Positions 28,667 to 38,167 of a DNA stretch of 64,000 bases are shown piece by piece. Each line of letters opens with the position of its first letter. Positions within the stretch are counted from its first letter, which is position 1. Made by a program: the position numbers and the translations under genes. The stretch is from Prosthecobacter sp. SYSU 5D2 (GTDB taxonomy: Bacteria; Verrucomicrobiota; Verrucomicrobiia; Verrucomicrobiales; Verrucomicrobiaceae), in NCBI RefSeq assembly GCF_039655865.1, contig NZ_JBBYXL010000006.1, positions 310,001 to 374,000 on the forward strand, in the 5' to 3' direction. The notes beneath the pieces were generated by a model. The model was not told the origin of the DNA and did not search any database. It saw only the letters and a list, made by a program, of their open reading frames with translations.

Positions 28667-29707
28667 ATGCTCAACCTTAACGATCTCCTCGCCAAAGACA
28701 TCCTGCCGGATGCGGCCATCCGCTTCGGCATCCGCCAGCGGCTGGCCAATACGCTGCGCAAGCACAAGCAGCCCACCGTGGAAGCGCAAAAGGCCGCGCT
28801 GATAAAGCACATCGAAAGCCTGAAAAACAGCCCTGTGGCCATCGCTACAGATGAGGCCAATGAGCAGCACTATGAGGTGCCAACCCGCTTTTACCAGCTC
28901 TGCCTGGGCAGGCACCTGAAGTACAGCAGCGGCTACTGGCCGGAGCCAGGAACCACCTTTGATGAATCTGAAGCCATCATGCTGAGGATGACCTGTGAGC
29001 GGGCTGAGCTGGCCAATGGGCAGCGCATCCTGGAACTGGGCTGCGGGTGGGGTTCCCTGTCCCTCTGGATGGCGGAGCATTATCCAGGCGCCCAAATCAC
29101 CAGCGTCTCCAATTCACGCACCCAAAAGGAGTTCATTGATTCGGAAGCGGAAAAGCGCGGCCTGAAAAACCTGACCGTCATCACGGCCAACATGATCCAC
29201 TTTGAGGGTGTGGGAGAAGGCGTCTTCGACCGTTGTGTGTCCGTGGAAATGTTTGAGCACATGAAGAACTACCAGGAGCTGCTGCGGCGGATTTCCACCT
29301 GGCTGAAACCTGGCGGCAAACTCTTTGTCCACATCTTCACGCACCGCGAATATGCCTACCATTATGAGGTCACCAGCGACGATGACTGGATGGCCAAATA
29401 CTTCTTTACCGGCGGGCAGATGCCTTCCGATGATCTGCTGCTGTATTTCCAGGATCATCTGAAAATCGAGCAGCACTGGTGCGTCAGCGGCATGCATTAC
29501 AGCAAGACCTCCGAGGCCTGGCTGGGGAAGATGGATGCCAACAAGGAGGAGATCATGCAGCTGTTTGCTGCCACCTATGGCAAGGACCAGGCCGTGAAGT
29601 GGTGGGCCTACTGGCGCATCTTTTATATGGCCTGCGCGGAGCTGTGGGGATACCGCGACGGCGAAGAATGGATCGTCTCCCACTACCGGTTTGCCAAACC
29701 TGAATGA
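28667..29707 (+). CDS. SAM-dependent methyltransferase, CFA / coclaurine-N-methyltransferase-like
   Basis: About 346 residues. EQHYEVPTRFYQLCLGRHLK replaces the usual HYDLGN motif. The SAM motif is ILELGCGWGSLSLWMAEHYP, followed by ITSVSNSRTQKEFI, VSVEMFEHMKNY and FTHREYAYHYE. These resemble the CFA-related clade that includes plant coclaurine N-methyltransferases, not classical Cfa. It lacks the long N-terminal domain of the first cfa gene and should act on a different or soluble substrate. It lies 41 nt after the DUF1295 gene. Two CFA-superfamily enzymes in one operon is unusual and suggests sequential modification steps. Confidence 0.87.
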   Translation: MLNLNDLLAKDILPDAAIRFGIRQRLANTLRKHKQPTVEAQKAALIKHIESLKNSPVAIATDEANEQHYEVPTRFYQLCLGRHLKYSSGYWPEPGTTFDESEAIMLRMTCERAELANGQRILELGCGWGSLSLWMAEHYPGAQITSVSNSRTQKEFIDSEAEKRGLKNLTVITANMIHFEGVGEGVFDRCVSVEMFEHMKNYQELLRRISTWLKPGGKLFVHIFTHREYAYHYEVTSDDDWMAKYFFTGGQMPSDDLLLYFQDHLKIEQHWCVSGMHYSKTSEAWLGKMDANKEEIMQLFAATYGKDQAVKWWAYWRIFYMACAELWGYRDGEEWIVSHYRFAKPE

Positions 29708-29710
29708 CCC

Positions 29711-30454
29711 ATGAAAACATACCTTTTGTTAGGCTCACTCCTCCTTGCGCTGAATGTTTACGGCAACGTGGACGACCTCATCCGCCAGGGGGATACCTAC
29801 GACGCAAAGTTCCAGCCTGATGAGGCGCTGAAACACTACCTGCCTGCGGAAAAACGACGTCCGGGCGATGCGGCCCTGATGGTGAAAATCGCCCGGCAGT
29901 ATGTCTTCCGGATGGATGAACTTTCATCCAGTGCGGACAAAATGGCCTCTGCAAAAATGGCCCTGTCCTATGCTGAGAAGGCGGTGAAGGCAGCACCGGC
30001 AACAAGCGACCCGCATCTCTCCATCGCCATCGTCTATGGCAAGATGACCCCGCTCCTGGGCAACAAGGAGAAGATTGAAGTTTCCAGGAAAATCAAAGAA
30101 GCTGCGGAGAAAGCGGTGAAGCTGAACCCCAGGGATGACTACGCCTGGCATCTGCTGGGCCGGTGGCACCAGGCACTGGCCGGCATGGGCAGCCTGACGC
30201 GCGGCATTGCAAGGCTGGTCTATGGAGAGCTGCCTGCCGCCTCGAATGAAGAAGCCGTAAAGTGTTTTGAAAAAGCCCTTTCACTGAACCCCAGACGGCT
30301 GATCCATCACATCGAGCTAGGCCGGACCTTTGCGCAGATGGGACGAACTGAAGAGGCCCGCCAGGCAATCAACAAAGGTCTGGCCATGCCTGACCAGGAA
30401 AAGGATGATCCGGAAACGAAACGCCGCGGAAGGGCGGCATTGGATGCACTCTAA
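29711..30454 (+). CDS. Periplasmic TPR protein
   Basis: The 247-residue protein starts with a signal peptide (MKTYLLLGSLLLALNVYGN). Helical repeats follow: YDAKFQPDEALKHYLPAEKR, MALSYAEKAVKAAPATSDPH, then AAEKAVKLNPRDDYAWHLLG and AVKCFEKALSLNPRRLIHHI. The last three have the A-L-x-x-N/D-P spacing of tetratricopeptide repeats. It begins 3 nt after the methyltransferase stop, so it closes the operon. A partner-binding or scaffold role in the periplasm is inferred. Confidence 0.82.
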   Translation: MKTYLLLGSLLLALNVYGNVDDLIRQGDTYDAKFQPDEALKHYLPAEKRRPGDAALMVKIARQYVFRMDELSSSADKMASAKMALSYAEKAVKAAPATSDPHLSIAIVYGKMTPLLGNKEKIEVSRKIKEAAEKAVKLNPRDDYAWHLLGRWHQALAGMGSLTRGIARLVYGELPAASNEEAVKCFEKALSLNPRRLIHHIELGRTFAQMGRTEEARQAINKGLAMPDQEKDDPETKRRGRAALDAL

Positions 30455-30469
30455 GGTCACACATTAATA

Positions 30470-30518
30470 GAACAGGCCGCACAAAAGGTGCGGCCTGTTC
30501 ACTGTGTGATTTTATTTT
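30470..30518 (+). terminator. Strong rho-independent terminator closing the lipid cluster
   Basis: GAACAGGCCGCAC (30470-30482) pairs perfectly with GTGCGGCCTGTTC (30488-30500) around a 5-nt loop. Flanking CACAC and GTGTG can extend the stem, and a T-rich stretch (GATTTTATTTTAC) follows. It sits in the 62-nt gap between the convergent TPR and glgP genes. The T-run favours termination of the plus-strand operon, but the stem could also serve glgP. Confidence 0.85.
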
Positions 30519-32982
30519 ACCCTTCGATCACCACCTGGGGGAGATTCCAGACTTTATCGGCGTATTCGAGGATGGTACGGTCGCTGCTGAATTTGCCGAC
30601 CCGGGCTGTGTTCAAGATGGCCATTTTGACCCACTTGTCCTGGTCCTTGTAAGTGGCATCCACCTTGGCCTGTGCGTCCACATACATCTGGTAGTCGGCC
30701 AGACAGAGGTAGGGGTCACCATGATCCAGCAGGCTGTTGCGCAGAGGTTGGAACTCCTCGGCATTGCCGGTGAAGTAGTCGCTGCTGAGCATGTCAATCG
30801 TATTGCGCAACTTCTCGTTAGCCCAATAATAATCCCACGGATTGTAGCCTTTCGTGCGCAGCTCGGTGACTTGTTCAACGGTGAGCCCGAAGATGAAGAT
30901 GTTTTCTGAGCCGACCTCCTCTTCAATTTCGACATTGGCTCCGTCAAGCGTGCCGATGGTGAGGGAGCCATTGAGGGCCAGCTTCATGTTACCGGTACCG
31001 GAGGCTTCCTTGCCGGCGGTGGAGATCTGCTCCGAGAGGTCGGAGGCGGGGATGATTTTCTCCGCCAGGGAGACGCGATAGTTCGGAAGGAAAACGACCT
31101 TCAGCTTGTCACCCACGCGCGGGTCATTATTGACCTTGGCCGCCACGGCATTGATGGCGTGGATGATGTTTTTGGCCAGATAATAACCTGGAGCGGCCTT
31201 GGCACCGAAAATGAAGACACGTGGATGGAAATCAGCGTCAGGATTTTCCAGAATTTCACGATACAGGGTGACGATGTTCAGCAGGTTCAGGTGCTGGCGC
31301 TTGTACTCGTGGAGACGTTTGATCTGCACATCAAAGAGCGCATCCGGGCTGACAGTGACCCCGCAATCCTCCTGAATGATCCGGGCCAGGACGACCTTGT
31401 GGTCGCGCTTGATCTTGGCAAAGCGGGCGCGGAAGGCCGGATCGTCTGCATAGGGGTCCAGCTCACGAAGAAGCATGGCGTCTTTTTTCCATTTCTCGCC
31501 GATGGTCTCGGTGATGAGGGCGGAGAGCTGGGGATTGCAAACGTCCAGCCAGCGGCGGAAGGTGATGCCGTTGGTGAGGTTGAGAAAGCGCTCCGGGAAT
31601 AGCGCGTAAAAGTCAGCAAACAGACGCTCGCAAAGCAGCCTTGTATGAAGGGCGGCGACGCCATTGGTGGCATGGCTGCCGAGCACGGACAGATTGGCCA
31701 TGCGGACGTATTTGGCACCGCGCTCTTCGATGAGGGAGAGGGTGCGTTTTTTCTCCGCATCGCCCGGCCACTTGTTCTCGACTTCGGTTTCGAGGAACTT
31801 GTGGTTGATGCGGTAGATGATCTGAAGATGCCGGGGCAGGACGCGTTCGAACAGGCCCACTGACCACATTTCCAGGGCTTCAGGAAGAAGCGTATGATTG
31901 GTGTAGGAGAAGGTTTCCTGGCAGATGGCCCAGGCTTCATCCCAAGGCAGTCCCTCCAGGTCCACCAGGATGCGCATTAGTTCAGGAATGGCGACAGCCG
32001 GATGGGTATCATTGAGCTGGATGGCGGCCTTGGAGGGAAACTCGCTCCAAGGCAAAGTATAACCAACTTTGAAACGACGGACGATATCAGCCAGGGAGCA
32101 GGCAACGAAGAAATACTGCTGAACAAGGCGGAGCTCTTTGCCGTTCTCCGTGGAATCGTTGGGGTAGAGAACTTTGGAAACCGTTTCAGCGATGGCCTTG
32201 TCGCGGAGGGCTTCGACATAACTGCCTTCATTGAAGACCTGAAAGTTAAAGTCTTCATCCGCCTGTGCCTGCCAGAGGCGGAGCACATTGACGGTGTGAC
32301 TGTCATAACCGACAATGGGGATGTCCCATGGGAGACCCAGGAGGCTCTTGGTCTCGATCCACTCACTGCGGGGGTGGCCAAGGTCGTCAAACTTCTGCAC
32401 AACGCGACCGTAGAGCTGGATGGTCTGGCGATAGCTGGGGCGGGCAATTTTCCAGGGGCTGCCATCACGCATCCATGCATCCGGATGCTCCACCTGCTTG
32501 CCATTGACGAACTCCTGCCGGAAAAGCCCGAACTCATAGTGGATGCCGTAGCCGATGGCGGGCAGGTTCACCGTGCTTAGACTGTCCATGAAACAGGCGG
32601 CAAGACGGCCCAGACCACCATTGCCGAGCCCCATGTCAGGCTCGCTCTCCAGCAGCACGTCCAGGTCTTTTCCCATGTCTGCCAGGGCCTGCTTGGTGGC
32701 ATCATACAGGCCGGAATTGCGCAGATTGTTCTCCAGCAGGCGGCCCATGAGATACTCCAGGGACAGGTAGTGCACCCGGCGCACGCCAGACTGGCGGTGG
32801 AGCGTGCGGGATTTGGTGGCGTGCTCCATGACACGGTCACGCACAGCCAGACAGGTGGCCACCCACCAGTCATTGGGGCTGGCGGACTCCACATAGGCGC
32901 CCAAGGTGAAGCGCAGGTGGTTGATGATGGAGTTTTTAAGGCTGTCTGTGGAATTGCCGAGGTCGCAAGGGGCTGGAGTCAT
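30517..32982 (-). CDS. glgP: Glycogen/starch phosphorylase
   Basis: About 821 residues, the normal length. The pyridoxal-phosphate site [20 protein letters not shown] holds the Schiff-base Lys. Other motifs are [44 protein letters not shown]-like [15 protein letters not shown] and [12 protein letters not shown]-like [16 protein letters not shown]. It releases glucose-1-phosphate from glycogen or maltodextrin in the cytosol. The ATG at 32982 is preferred; the frame extends 72 nt further upstream without a family-like sequence. It is flanked by convergent TPR and upstream rsmI genes, with no other glycogen genes in the window. Confidence 0.97.
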   Translation of the reverse strand: MTPAPCDLGNSTDSLKNSIINHLRFTLGAYVESASPNDWWVATCLAVRDRVMEHATKSRTLHRQSGVRRVHYLSLEYLMGRLLENNLRNSGLYDATKQALADMGKDLDVLLESEPDMGLGNGGLGRLAACFMDSLSTVNLPAIGYGIHYEFGLFRQEFVNGKQVEHPDAWMRDGSPWKIARPSYRQTIQLYGRVVQKFDDLGHPRSEWIETKSLLGLPWDIPIVGYDSHTVNVLRLWQAQADEDFNFQVFNEGSYVEALRDKAIAETVSKVLYPNDSTENGKELRLVQQYFFVACSLADIVRRFKVGYTLPWSEFPSKAAIQLNDTHPAVAIPELMRILVDLEGLPWDEAWAICQETFSYTNHTLLPEALEMWSVGLFERVLPRHLQIIYRINHKFLETEVENKWPGDAEKKRTLSLIEERGAKYVRMANLSVLGSHATNGVAALHTRLLCERLFADFYALFPERFLNLTNGITFRRWLDVCNPQLSALITETIGEKWKKDAMLLRELDPYADDPAFRARFAKIKRDHKVVLARIIQEDCGVTVSPDALFDVQIKRLHEYKRQHLNLLNIVTLYREILENPDADFHPRVFIFGAKAAPGYYLAKNIIHAINAVAAKVNNDPRVGDKLKVVFLPNYRVSLAEKIIPASDLSEQISTAGKEASGTGNMKLALNGSLTIGTLDGANVEIEEEVGSENIFIFGLTVEQVTELRTKGYNPWDYYWANEKLRNTIDMLSSDYFTGNAEEFQPLRNSLLDHGDPYLCLADYQMYVDAQAKVDATYKDQDKWVKMAILNTARVGKFSSDRTILEYADKVWNLPQVVIEG

Positions 32983-33155
32983 GAGATTGAGGCTGGTTGA
33001 AAGGGGAAATATAATCAAACGGGAGGGAAACTGCGAAGGCACCGGTGGCGGCAAACTAACACGGTTTCAGCAGGACCCAAACAAGAGCGGGACCCTTGAT
33101 TATTCGTGGAGCGTTCAGGGGGCGGCTTGCTGATTTTTTCATGGTTGGGCGGTTG

Positions 33156-33950
33156 TCACCAAGTGATCCATTTGGGCAGCTCACGTGGTGCAATGACCAG
33201 GGTGATCTCACCTTTGGGTGTCTTGGTTTGGTAGTGAGAAAGCACATTTCGGGCCGGACCGCGCTGGAATTCCTCAAACTTCTTCGTCAACTCCCGCGCA
33301 ACGACGACCCGGTGCTCTGGAGACTGCTCAGCAATCATCGCCAGCGTATCGACGATGCGATAAGGGCTTTCGAAATACACCGTGGTGCAATCTCTCTGCA
33401 GGGCGCTGGACAGTTCCGTATTTCGCTGGCCTTTTTTGTGAGGCAGGAAGCCGCCAAAGTAAAAAGGAGTGGTAGGCAATCCCGATGCCGCCAGGGCGGT
33501 GAGCACGGCGCTTGGACCTGGAATGCCCTCCACACGAAGCCCTGCGGCAACCACGGCCTGCACCAGGCGCTGGCCGGGATCTGAGACCGTGGGCATGCCG
33601 GCATCTGAGATGAGGGCGATGCTACTGCCCTGATGGAGCTGGGCAATCAGCTCCGGAATGCGACGCGCTTCATTGTGCTCATTGAGACTGATGAGCCGGG
33701 AACGGATGCCATGATGGGAAAGCAGCCGGCCAGAGTGCCGGGTGTCCTCACAGGCAATGGCGCTGACGGTTTTGAGAAGGTGCAAGGCCCTCAGGGTGAT
33801 GTCGGCGAGATTGCCAATTGGCGTGCCAACCAGGTAAAGTGCTGGCGGCAGGGAACTGGGCAGGAGATCCACGATCTCCTCTTCCTCAGGCAATTCCACT
33901 GCTGAGGAAGGTTCAGCTTCCCCGGCACCCGGATCTGCAAAATCTTCCAT
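33156..33950 (-). CDS. rsmI: 16S rRNA 2-O-ribose C1402 methyltransferase
   Basis: About 264 residues. An acidic N-terminal extension of some 35 residues precedes the tetrapyrrole-methylase-fold domain with LYLVGTPIGNLADITLRAL, ACEDTRHSGRLLSHH, ALISDAGMPTVSDPG and GIPGPSAVLTALAASG, all diagnostic of RsmI (YraL). It 2-O-methylates C1402 in the ribosomal decoding centre using SAM. The ATG at 33950 overlaps the lptE stop, so the two are translationally coupled. The Glu-rich extension (ELPEEEEIVDLL) is not usual for the family. Confidence 0.94.
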   Translation of the reverse strand: MEDFADPGAGEAEPSSAVELPEEEEIVDLLPSSLPPALYLVGTPIGNLADITLRALHLLKTVSAIACEDTRHSGRLLSHHGIRSRLISLNEHNEARRIPELIAQLHQGSSIALISDAGMPTVSDPGQRLVQAVVAAGLRVEGIPGPSAVLTALAASGLPTTPFYFGGFLPHKKGQRNTELSSALQRDCTTVYFESPYRIVDTLAMIAEQSPEHRVVVARELTKKFEEFQRGPARNVLSHYQTKTPKGEITLVIAPRELPKWITW

Positions 33951-34462
33951 CACCAGCCTTCGGTGATATCAGATGCAACGTTTACAGACAGACGCTGGGC
34001 AGCGTCCTCAAGAGCCTGCGCTTCCGAATTCTGAATGTTGGTATCCAGAATCGTGTAGGAATCTGCCGAGGCACGTCCGCGATGGATGATGACACTGCGT
34101 CCGGAATCCTTGATGTTGTAATCCACACGCAAGGTCATGAGGAGCTGCGAGGTGCGCAAAACGTTGCGACGATCCGCACGGAACTGGGAGCGCTCCACGT
34201 TGGTCACCCGTCCTTCCAAAATGGCCTCGGCATTCTCAGCCGAGACAATCTCATAACCTCCGCTGTTTTGAATCTGCTTGATGATGGCATTGGTCACCAA
34301 GGAGCCCAGACGGGGCTCCAGGGTCAGATTCTCAAAGGTGGGCACCGCCAGCTTGGTGACGTGACTCAGGTGTGCAGGTTTCTGGCTGCCCAGACGATAG
34401 CCTGCACAGCTCGTAAGACTGACAACCACACCAAGGAGACTGGCGAAAAAAAAAGTTTTCAT
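33950..34462 (-). CDS. lptE: LptE-like LPS-assembly lipoprotein
   Basis: About 170 residues. The signal sequence ends in a lipobox (VVSLTSCAGYRLGS), placing the mature protein on the outer membrane. GYRLGSQKPAHLSHVTKLAV, PTFENLTLEPRLGSLVTNAI and LEGRVTNVERSQFRADRRNV follow the LptE/DUF-lipoprotein pattern: a G-Y-x-x-G start, a V-P-x-F-x-N strand and a helix. LptE plugs the LptD barrel during lipopolysaccharide insertion. It follows the BamD-like gene by 29 nt and overlaps rsmI. The ATG at 34462 is chosen because it places the signal peptide correctly. Confidence 0.82.
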   Translation of the reverse strand: MKTFFFASLLGVVVSLTSCAGYRLGSQKPAHLSHVTKLAVPTFENLTLEPRLGSLVTNAIIKQIQNSGGYEIVSAENAEAILEGRVTNVERSQFRADRRNVLRTSQLLMTLRVDYNIKDSGRSVIIHRGRASADSYTILDTNIQNSEAQALEDAAQRLSVNVASDITEGW

Positions 34463-34491
34463 CCGGGAGAAAGATGGTCGGTGCTGGGCAA

Positions 34492-35814
34492 TCAAGGTGC
34501 AGGTGTGACCGGCTTGGGCGGCACGGGCAACTGAGGCGGGATGCCGGGTGCATCGGGAACAGCAGGGACGGGCAAAAGCGCCGGTTTTTCTTCTGTCATG
34601 GGCGGAAGCAGGCTGCCTCCGGTAGGGGCTTCCCCTGGAGTCAGAGGAAGCGTAGGCTCCTGGATGGGGATGGGAAGGAAATTGTCGTCACCAGCGCGCA
34701 TCTTGGGTTTCTGGCCGAGGCGGGTGAGTTCTGGCGAAAGCGGTCCGATGTAATCATCCCGGTTTTTCAAATTGCGGGCACCTGGAATGGTGTAGTCCTG
34801 GTCAGGCTGGCCTTTTTTTGCATCGGCCACTGCCTCAGGATCAATGGCGGCAAGCTGGGCGAGCAGCTCACGGGCTTCATTGGAAGCCTCCGGCGAACCG
34901 TATTTCAGGGCTTCGTTGTAATAAATGGCAGCCGCTTTGGTCTTGCCCATCCGCTGGTAAAATTTACCTACCGAGAGGGACTGGGTGGCTTCGGCGGCAT
35001 TCACCTGCTGAAGGATCATCTCGGCCTCGCTCGCACGCTCACCCTTCGGATTGGTGGTCATGTAGGTGGTCAGCGCATCACGGGTGGCCACGAGATTGGA
35101 TTTATCTTCACTGCGGCTGGCGGCCACACTGCTGATGGAGCCGATACGGAACTGGGCCTCGCTGGCCTGCTTGGTATTCGGGTAGTTTTCAGCCACGTTC
35201 TGATAAGCCAGAACGGACCTGTCTTTTTCCCCCAGGTCCTGGTAGATCTCGGCGATGCTGAACTGGGCCAGAGGAGCCAGTTTGCCAAACGGGGCATTGG
35301 AAATGATCTGCTGATAAAGCTTGATGACATCTTCCCCGCCCATCTTCACCGGCAGGACGAGCATGGCTCGCTGTTTGCGACCGCCACGGGCTTCTTCCGC
35401 CAGCTCATACTGCTGCTGGAGCGCATCATTGAACCGGGGGCTGGAACGGTAGTCATTGATGAACTTCTGAAAGGCGTCGAACGCCGTCGTAACGTCGCTG
35501 TTGCTGCGGGTGATGGTGGCGTTGGCGTAGGCGGCCTCCGCAGCGGCGGTGGTGAACGGGTATTGCTTGACGATTTCCCGGTACTGGCTCTGGGCCCGTC
35601 CTGTTTTCCCATTGTTCTGAGAATCACGCGCGGCCATCAGCAGCGCCGTGGCCTGGGCTTCCTGTACCTGGCGTTCATTGGCACCAGGCGCCTGCTTGCT
35701 TTTCTTTTCAAAAAGACCCAGGAAAGCATGGGCTGGGGCTGGCAGCATGCACAACGAAACTGCCGCAAGGGCGCAGGTGGACAAACTGAGTCTGGAAAGG
35801 GCAGGTTCTCTCAT
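34492..35814 (-). CDS. BamD-like TPR envelope protein
   Basis: The 440-residue protein has a signal peptide ending AHA (MLPAPAHA). Helical repeats then include SQYREIVKQYPFTTAAAEAA, AFDAFQKFINDYRSSPRFND, SVLAYQNVAENYPNTKQASE and AAAIYYNEALKYGSPEASNE. The F-P-x-S/T and Y-P-x-T/S-x-x-A spacing is that of BamD/YfiO TPRs. The C-terminal about 110 residues are Pro-rich and low-complexity. Neighbouring lptE supports a role in outer-membrane assembly. Unlike BamD it has no lipobox Cys at the signal-peptide end, so it would be soluble in the periplasm or held by partners. A CpoB-like or general TPR role is the alternative. Confidence 0.72.
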   Translation of the reverse strand: MREPALSRLSLSTCALAAVSLCMLPAPAHAFLGLFEKKSKQAPGANERQVQEAQATALLMAARDSQNNGKTGRAQSQYREIVKQYPFTTAAAEAAYANATITRSNSDVTTAFDAFQKFINDYRSSPRFNDALQQQYELAEEARGGRKQRAMLVLPVKMGGEDVIKLYQQIISNAPFGKLAPLAQFSIAEIYQDLGEKDRSVLAYQNVAENYPNTKQASEAQFRIGSISSVAASRSEDKSNLVATRDALTTYMTTNPKGERASEAEMILQQVNAAEATQSLSVGKFYQRMGKTKAAAIYYNEALKYGSPEASNEARELLAQLAAIDPEAVADAKKGQPDQDYTIPGARNLKNRDDYIGPLSPELTRLGQKPKMRAGDDNFLPIPIQEPTLPLTPGEAPTGGSLLPPMTEEKPALLPVPAVPDAPGIPPQLPVPPKPVTPAP

Positions 35815-35877
35815 CGGAAGGACATACTAAGGGCGTGACAATGACACGTCAAGCAGACCGAATGGCAGCTTTTGATC

Positions 35878-36855
35878 TCATTCTGCGGATGTCGGTGACG
35901 GCGGAATCCGGATTTCCAGCCAGCTTGCGTCGGGGGAAACCTCTGTAAGACGGCGTTCCGGGTCGCTCATCAAGGCTGGAATCACCGCAAAGTCTCCGGT
36001 CTGCAACGGACAGCCGCTGATGGAAAGACTGCCGGCGACCATGGCGATGGTCAAGTTCTCCCCTGCCCTGCCCAGCTTCCCACAGGAAGCATAAGCCTGG
36101 CTGACATGGAAGTCTTCACAACTTACCAGCGTACCGTTGGCCTGGCGGGGCTGCAAGGCAGGCTCATGATCTGAAAAGTCCATGCTGCGCAGGGACTGCT
36201 CTACATGCAATGTCCGCGGCTGGCCATCCAGCCCGACGCGGTTCCAGTCAAACACGCGGTAGGTGGTATCGCTGTTTTGCTGGATCTCAAAGATGACCAA
36301 ACCGGCACCGATGGCATGAACACGGCCGCTGGGCAGAAAGAGACAGTCCCCGGCCTCCGGCTCAATGGAATGCATGAGTTCTGCAACAGCCCCCGTCTGG
36401 AGAGCGGATTCAAACTGGTCCCGTGTGACACCCGACTTCAACCCTGCATACAGACGGGCACCTGGCTGAACCTGGGTGATGAACCACATTTCTGTTTTGG
36501 GTTCGCCGCCAAGACCGGCTGCGACGCTGGCCGGAGGGTGGACCTGGATGGAAAGGTCTTCACAGGCATCCAGGATTTTGATGAGTAGCGGAAACCGTTC
36601 GGACGGGTGCCCTTCCAGCGCGGCACCAAAAACAGACACCCGGTGCTGCTGCCAGACTTCATGCAAAGTCATTCCCGCAGCCGAACCTTCCTGAATGACA
36701 CTCTGTGCTTCCTCCCGGTCACTGACCTCCCAGGATTCACCATAGGGGAGAGCTGGGTCCGGCAAGGTCCGGCCGTAAAGGGATTCCAAATTTCGCCCTC
36801 CCCAGATGCGGGTTTGATACAATGGGCGGAAACGCAGCGGTTGGTTCCAGTTCAT
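35878..36855 (-). CDS. manA: Mannose-6-phosphate isomerase, class I
   Basis: The 325-residue protein matches the short bacterial class I PMI. LYQTRIWGGRNLESLYG and YGESWEVSDREE open the family. The zinc-site cupin motifs are LSIQVHPP (Gln/His), KTEMWFIT (Glu) and GRVHAIGAGLVIFEIQQNSD (His). It interconverts fructose-6-phosphate and mannose-6-phosphate, feeding GDP-mannose and envelope glycans. It is the first gene of a run manA - bamD-like - lptE - rsmI on the minus strand, with a 63-nt gap to the next gene. Confidence 0.93.
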   Translation of the reverse strand: MNWNQPLRFRPLYQTRIWGGRNLESLYGRTLPDPALPYGESWEVSDREEAQSVIQEGSAAGMTLHEVWQQHRVSVFGAALEGHPSERFPLLIKILDACEDLSIQVHPPASVAAGLGGEPKTEMWFITQVQPGARLYAGLKSGVTRDQFESALQTGAVAELMHSIEPEAGDCLFLPSGRVHAIGAGLVIFEIQQNSDTTYRVFDWNRVGLDGQPRTLHVEQSLRSMDFSDHEPALQPRQANGTLVSCEDFHVSQAYASCGKLGRAGENLTIAMVAGSLSISGCPLQTGDFAVIPALMSDPERRLTEVSPDASWLEIRIPPSPTSAE

Positions 36856-37000
36856 GATTCATTTCAGTGCAAAGGCATTGTCCCTCATGCAAGCCCTTGT
36901 ATCCTCTATTTTCTTTCCCGGTAATTTAACTCAATGAAACCCGGCCAGTCTTACGTTGTTGAAGCGGAAGCCCCTTTTTTACCATCCTCCCATCACAACC

Positions 37001-38041
37001 ATGAAGTTCCTGATTCTCCCTTCAGCCATTCTTCTCACCTCCATGACCTGCTCCGCGCTGGCTCAGGGGACAAGGAACCGTCCCAACCAGGGAGGCGGCG
37101 CTGAAACAGCCGTGGCACCCACGCCCAATCCGGCCGCCGCCCTGACTGAGGCGCAGGTCAACACCGTCCTGAACCAGCTCAAGGAACTGGAAGCCCAGGT
37201 CCTTCAGATGCGTGGCAGCAATTTGTCATCCATCCTGTCCAAACTGCAAGCCGCCATGGCCAGCGACCAGGCCGCGATGGGACTCTATCTGGACTGTGAC
37301 CGGCTGGTCAACAGCGACCGGAAAGAGGTGGCCAAGACCGATGCACGCAAGCGCCAGGACGACATGGAAAAAAGGATGGACCAGCGGGCCAAGGGAGGAG
37401 GCAACAATGAGGAGGGCGAATTTGGTGTGGCTGTAAGGCTGGGGATCCATTACCTGGTCCTGACCCTGCAAGCGCATGAGGCTAAAGAGGAAGACTTCGA
37501 AAAAATGGCCCCCAAGCTTCAAGAGTATATTCAAACACTGGTCGCTTCCGCCCCGAAATTGAAAGGCCGGGCAAATGGTTATCTGGCCAATGCGCTGTCC
37601 AACAACAATCCTATCGTGGATGCATTCAGCCTGTCCCGCTACCTGACCCGGAAAGACTGGAACAAAAACCCCCTGGACATCGGCAGCATGTACTCGCAAA
37701 CACTGTTCCCGCTTGCTGCACAGGATAACAAAGACAGTCTGCCCGGTCTCTGGGATGCACGCATCATGGCAGAAGGCACATTTAAAAAGGAAAATCTCTA
37801 TGCACCGGAGTTTGAGCTCTGGACCAAGAACGAACTTCCTGCCATGCGCTGGCAGAGGGCTGTGTATCTTTATGAAAAAGGCCCCTCCCCGGTCAATGCA
37901 CTCGCGGACATGCTGAAAGTCATCAAAGATAACCCGGCTCACGCCGATGCCCCGAAATGGGTGGCCGATTTGCGGCAGTTAGTGAATCATTCCGCACCTG
38001 AGCAAACCAGCTCCAACCTCGAGCCAGCACCTGGCTCCTGA
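37001..38041 (+). CDS. Secreted protein of unknown function
   Basis: About 346 residues; not recognised. A signal peptide (MKFLILPSAILLTSMTCSAL, then AQG) is followed by a short low-complexity Asn/Gln/Gly/Pro-rich stretch. Then comes a helical segment with coiled-coil character (LNQLKELEAQVLQM), a KRQDDMEKRMDQRAKGGG charged patch and a mostly helical C-terminal region ending in WVADLRQLVNHS. No catalytic motif is visible. The start at 37001 is chosen because it places the signal peptide at the N-terminus. It is divergent from manA. A periplasmic or surface location is the only inference supported. Confidence 0.65.
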   Translation: MKFLILPSAILLTSMTCSALAQGTRNRPNQGGGAETAVAPTPNPAAALTEAQVNTVLNQLKELEAQVLQMRGSNLSSILSKLQAAMASDQAAMGLYLDCDRLVNSDRKEVAKTDARKRQDDMEKRMDQRAKGGGNNEEGEFGVAVRLGIHYLVLTLQAHEAKEEDFEKMAPKLQEYIQTLVASAPKLKGRANGYLANALSNNNPIVDAFSLSRYLTRKDWNKNPLDIGSMYSQTLFPLAAQDNKDSLPGLWDARIMAEGTFKKENLYAPEFELWTKNELPAMRWQRAVYLYEKGPSPVNALADMLKVIKDNPAHADAPKWVADLRQLVNHSAPEQTSSNLEPAPGS

Positions 38042-38167
38042 GAATTCCGCTTTGAAAGAAGCGAAAAGTAGCCCCAGGGGTTCAGAAAAGCATCAATTAC
38101 AACGATTTCCATCGCGATCAAAATTGGAAAAATCTAATTATGGTGTTATTAGTGCGTATTGCAGATA

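Noticed and set aside
34474-35838. 454-codon plus-strand frame antisense to the bamD-like gene
   Set aside because: It shadows a signal-peptide-bearing TPR gene in an operon with lptE; no ribosome-binding site or domain is evident.
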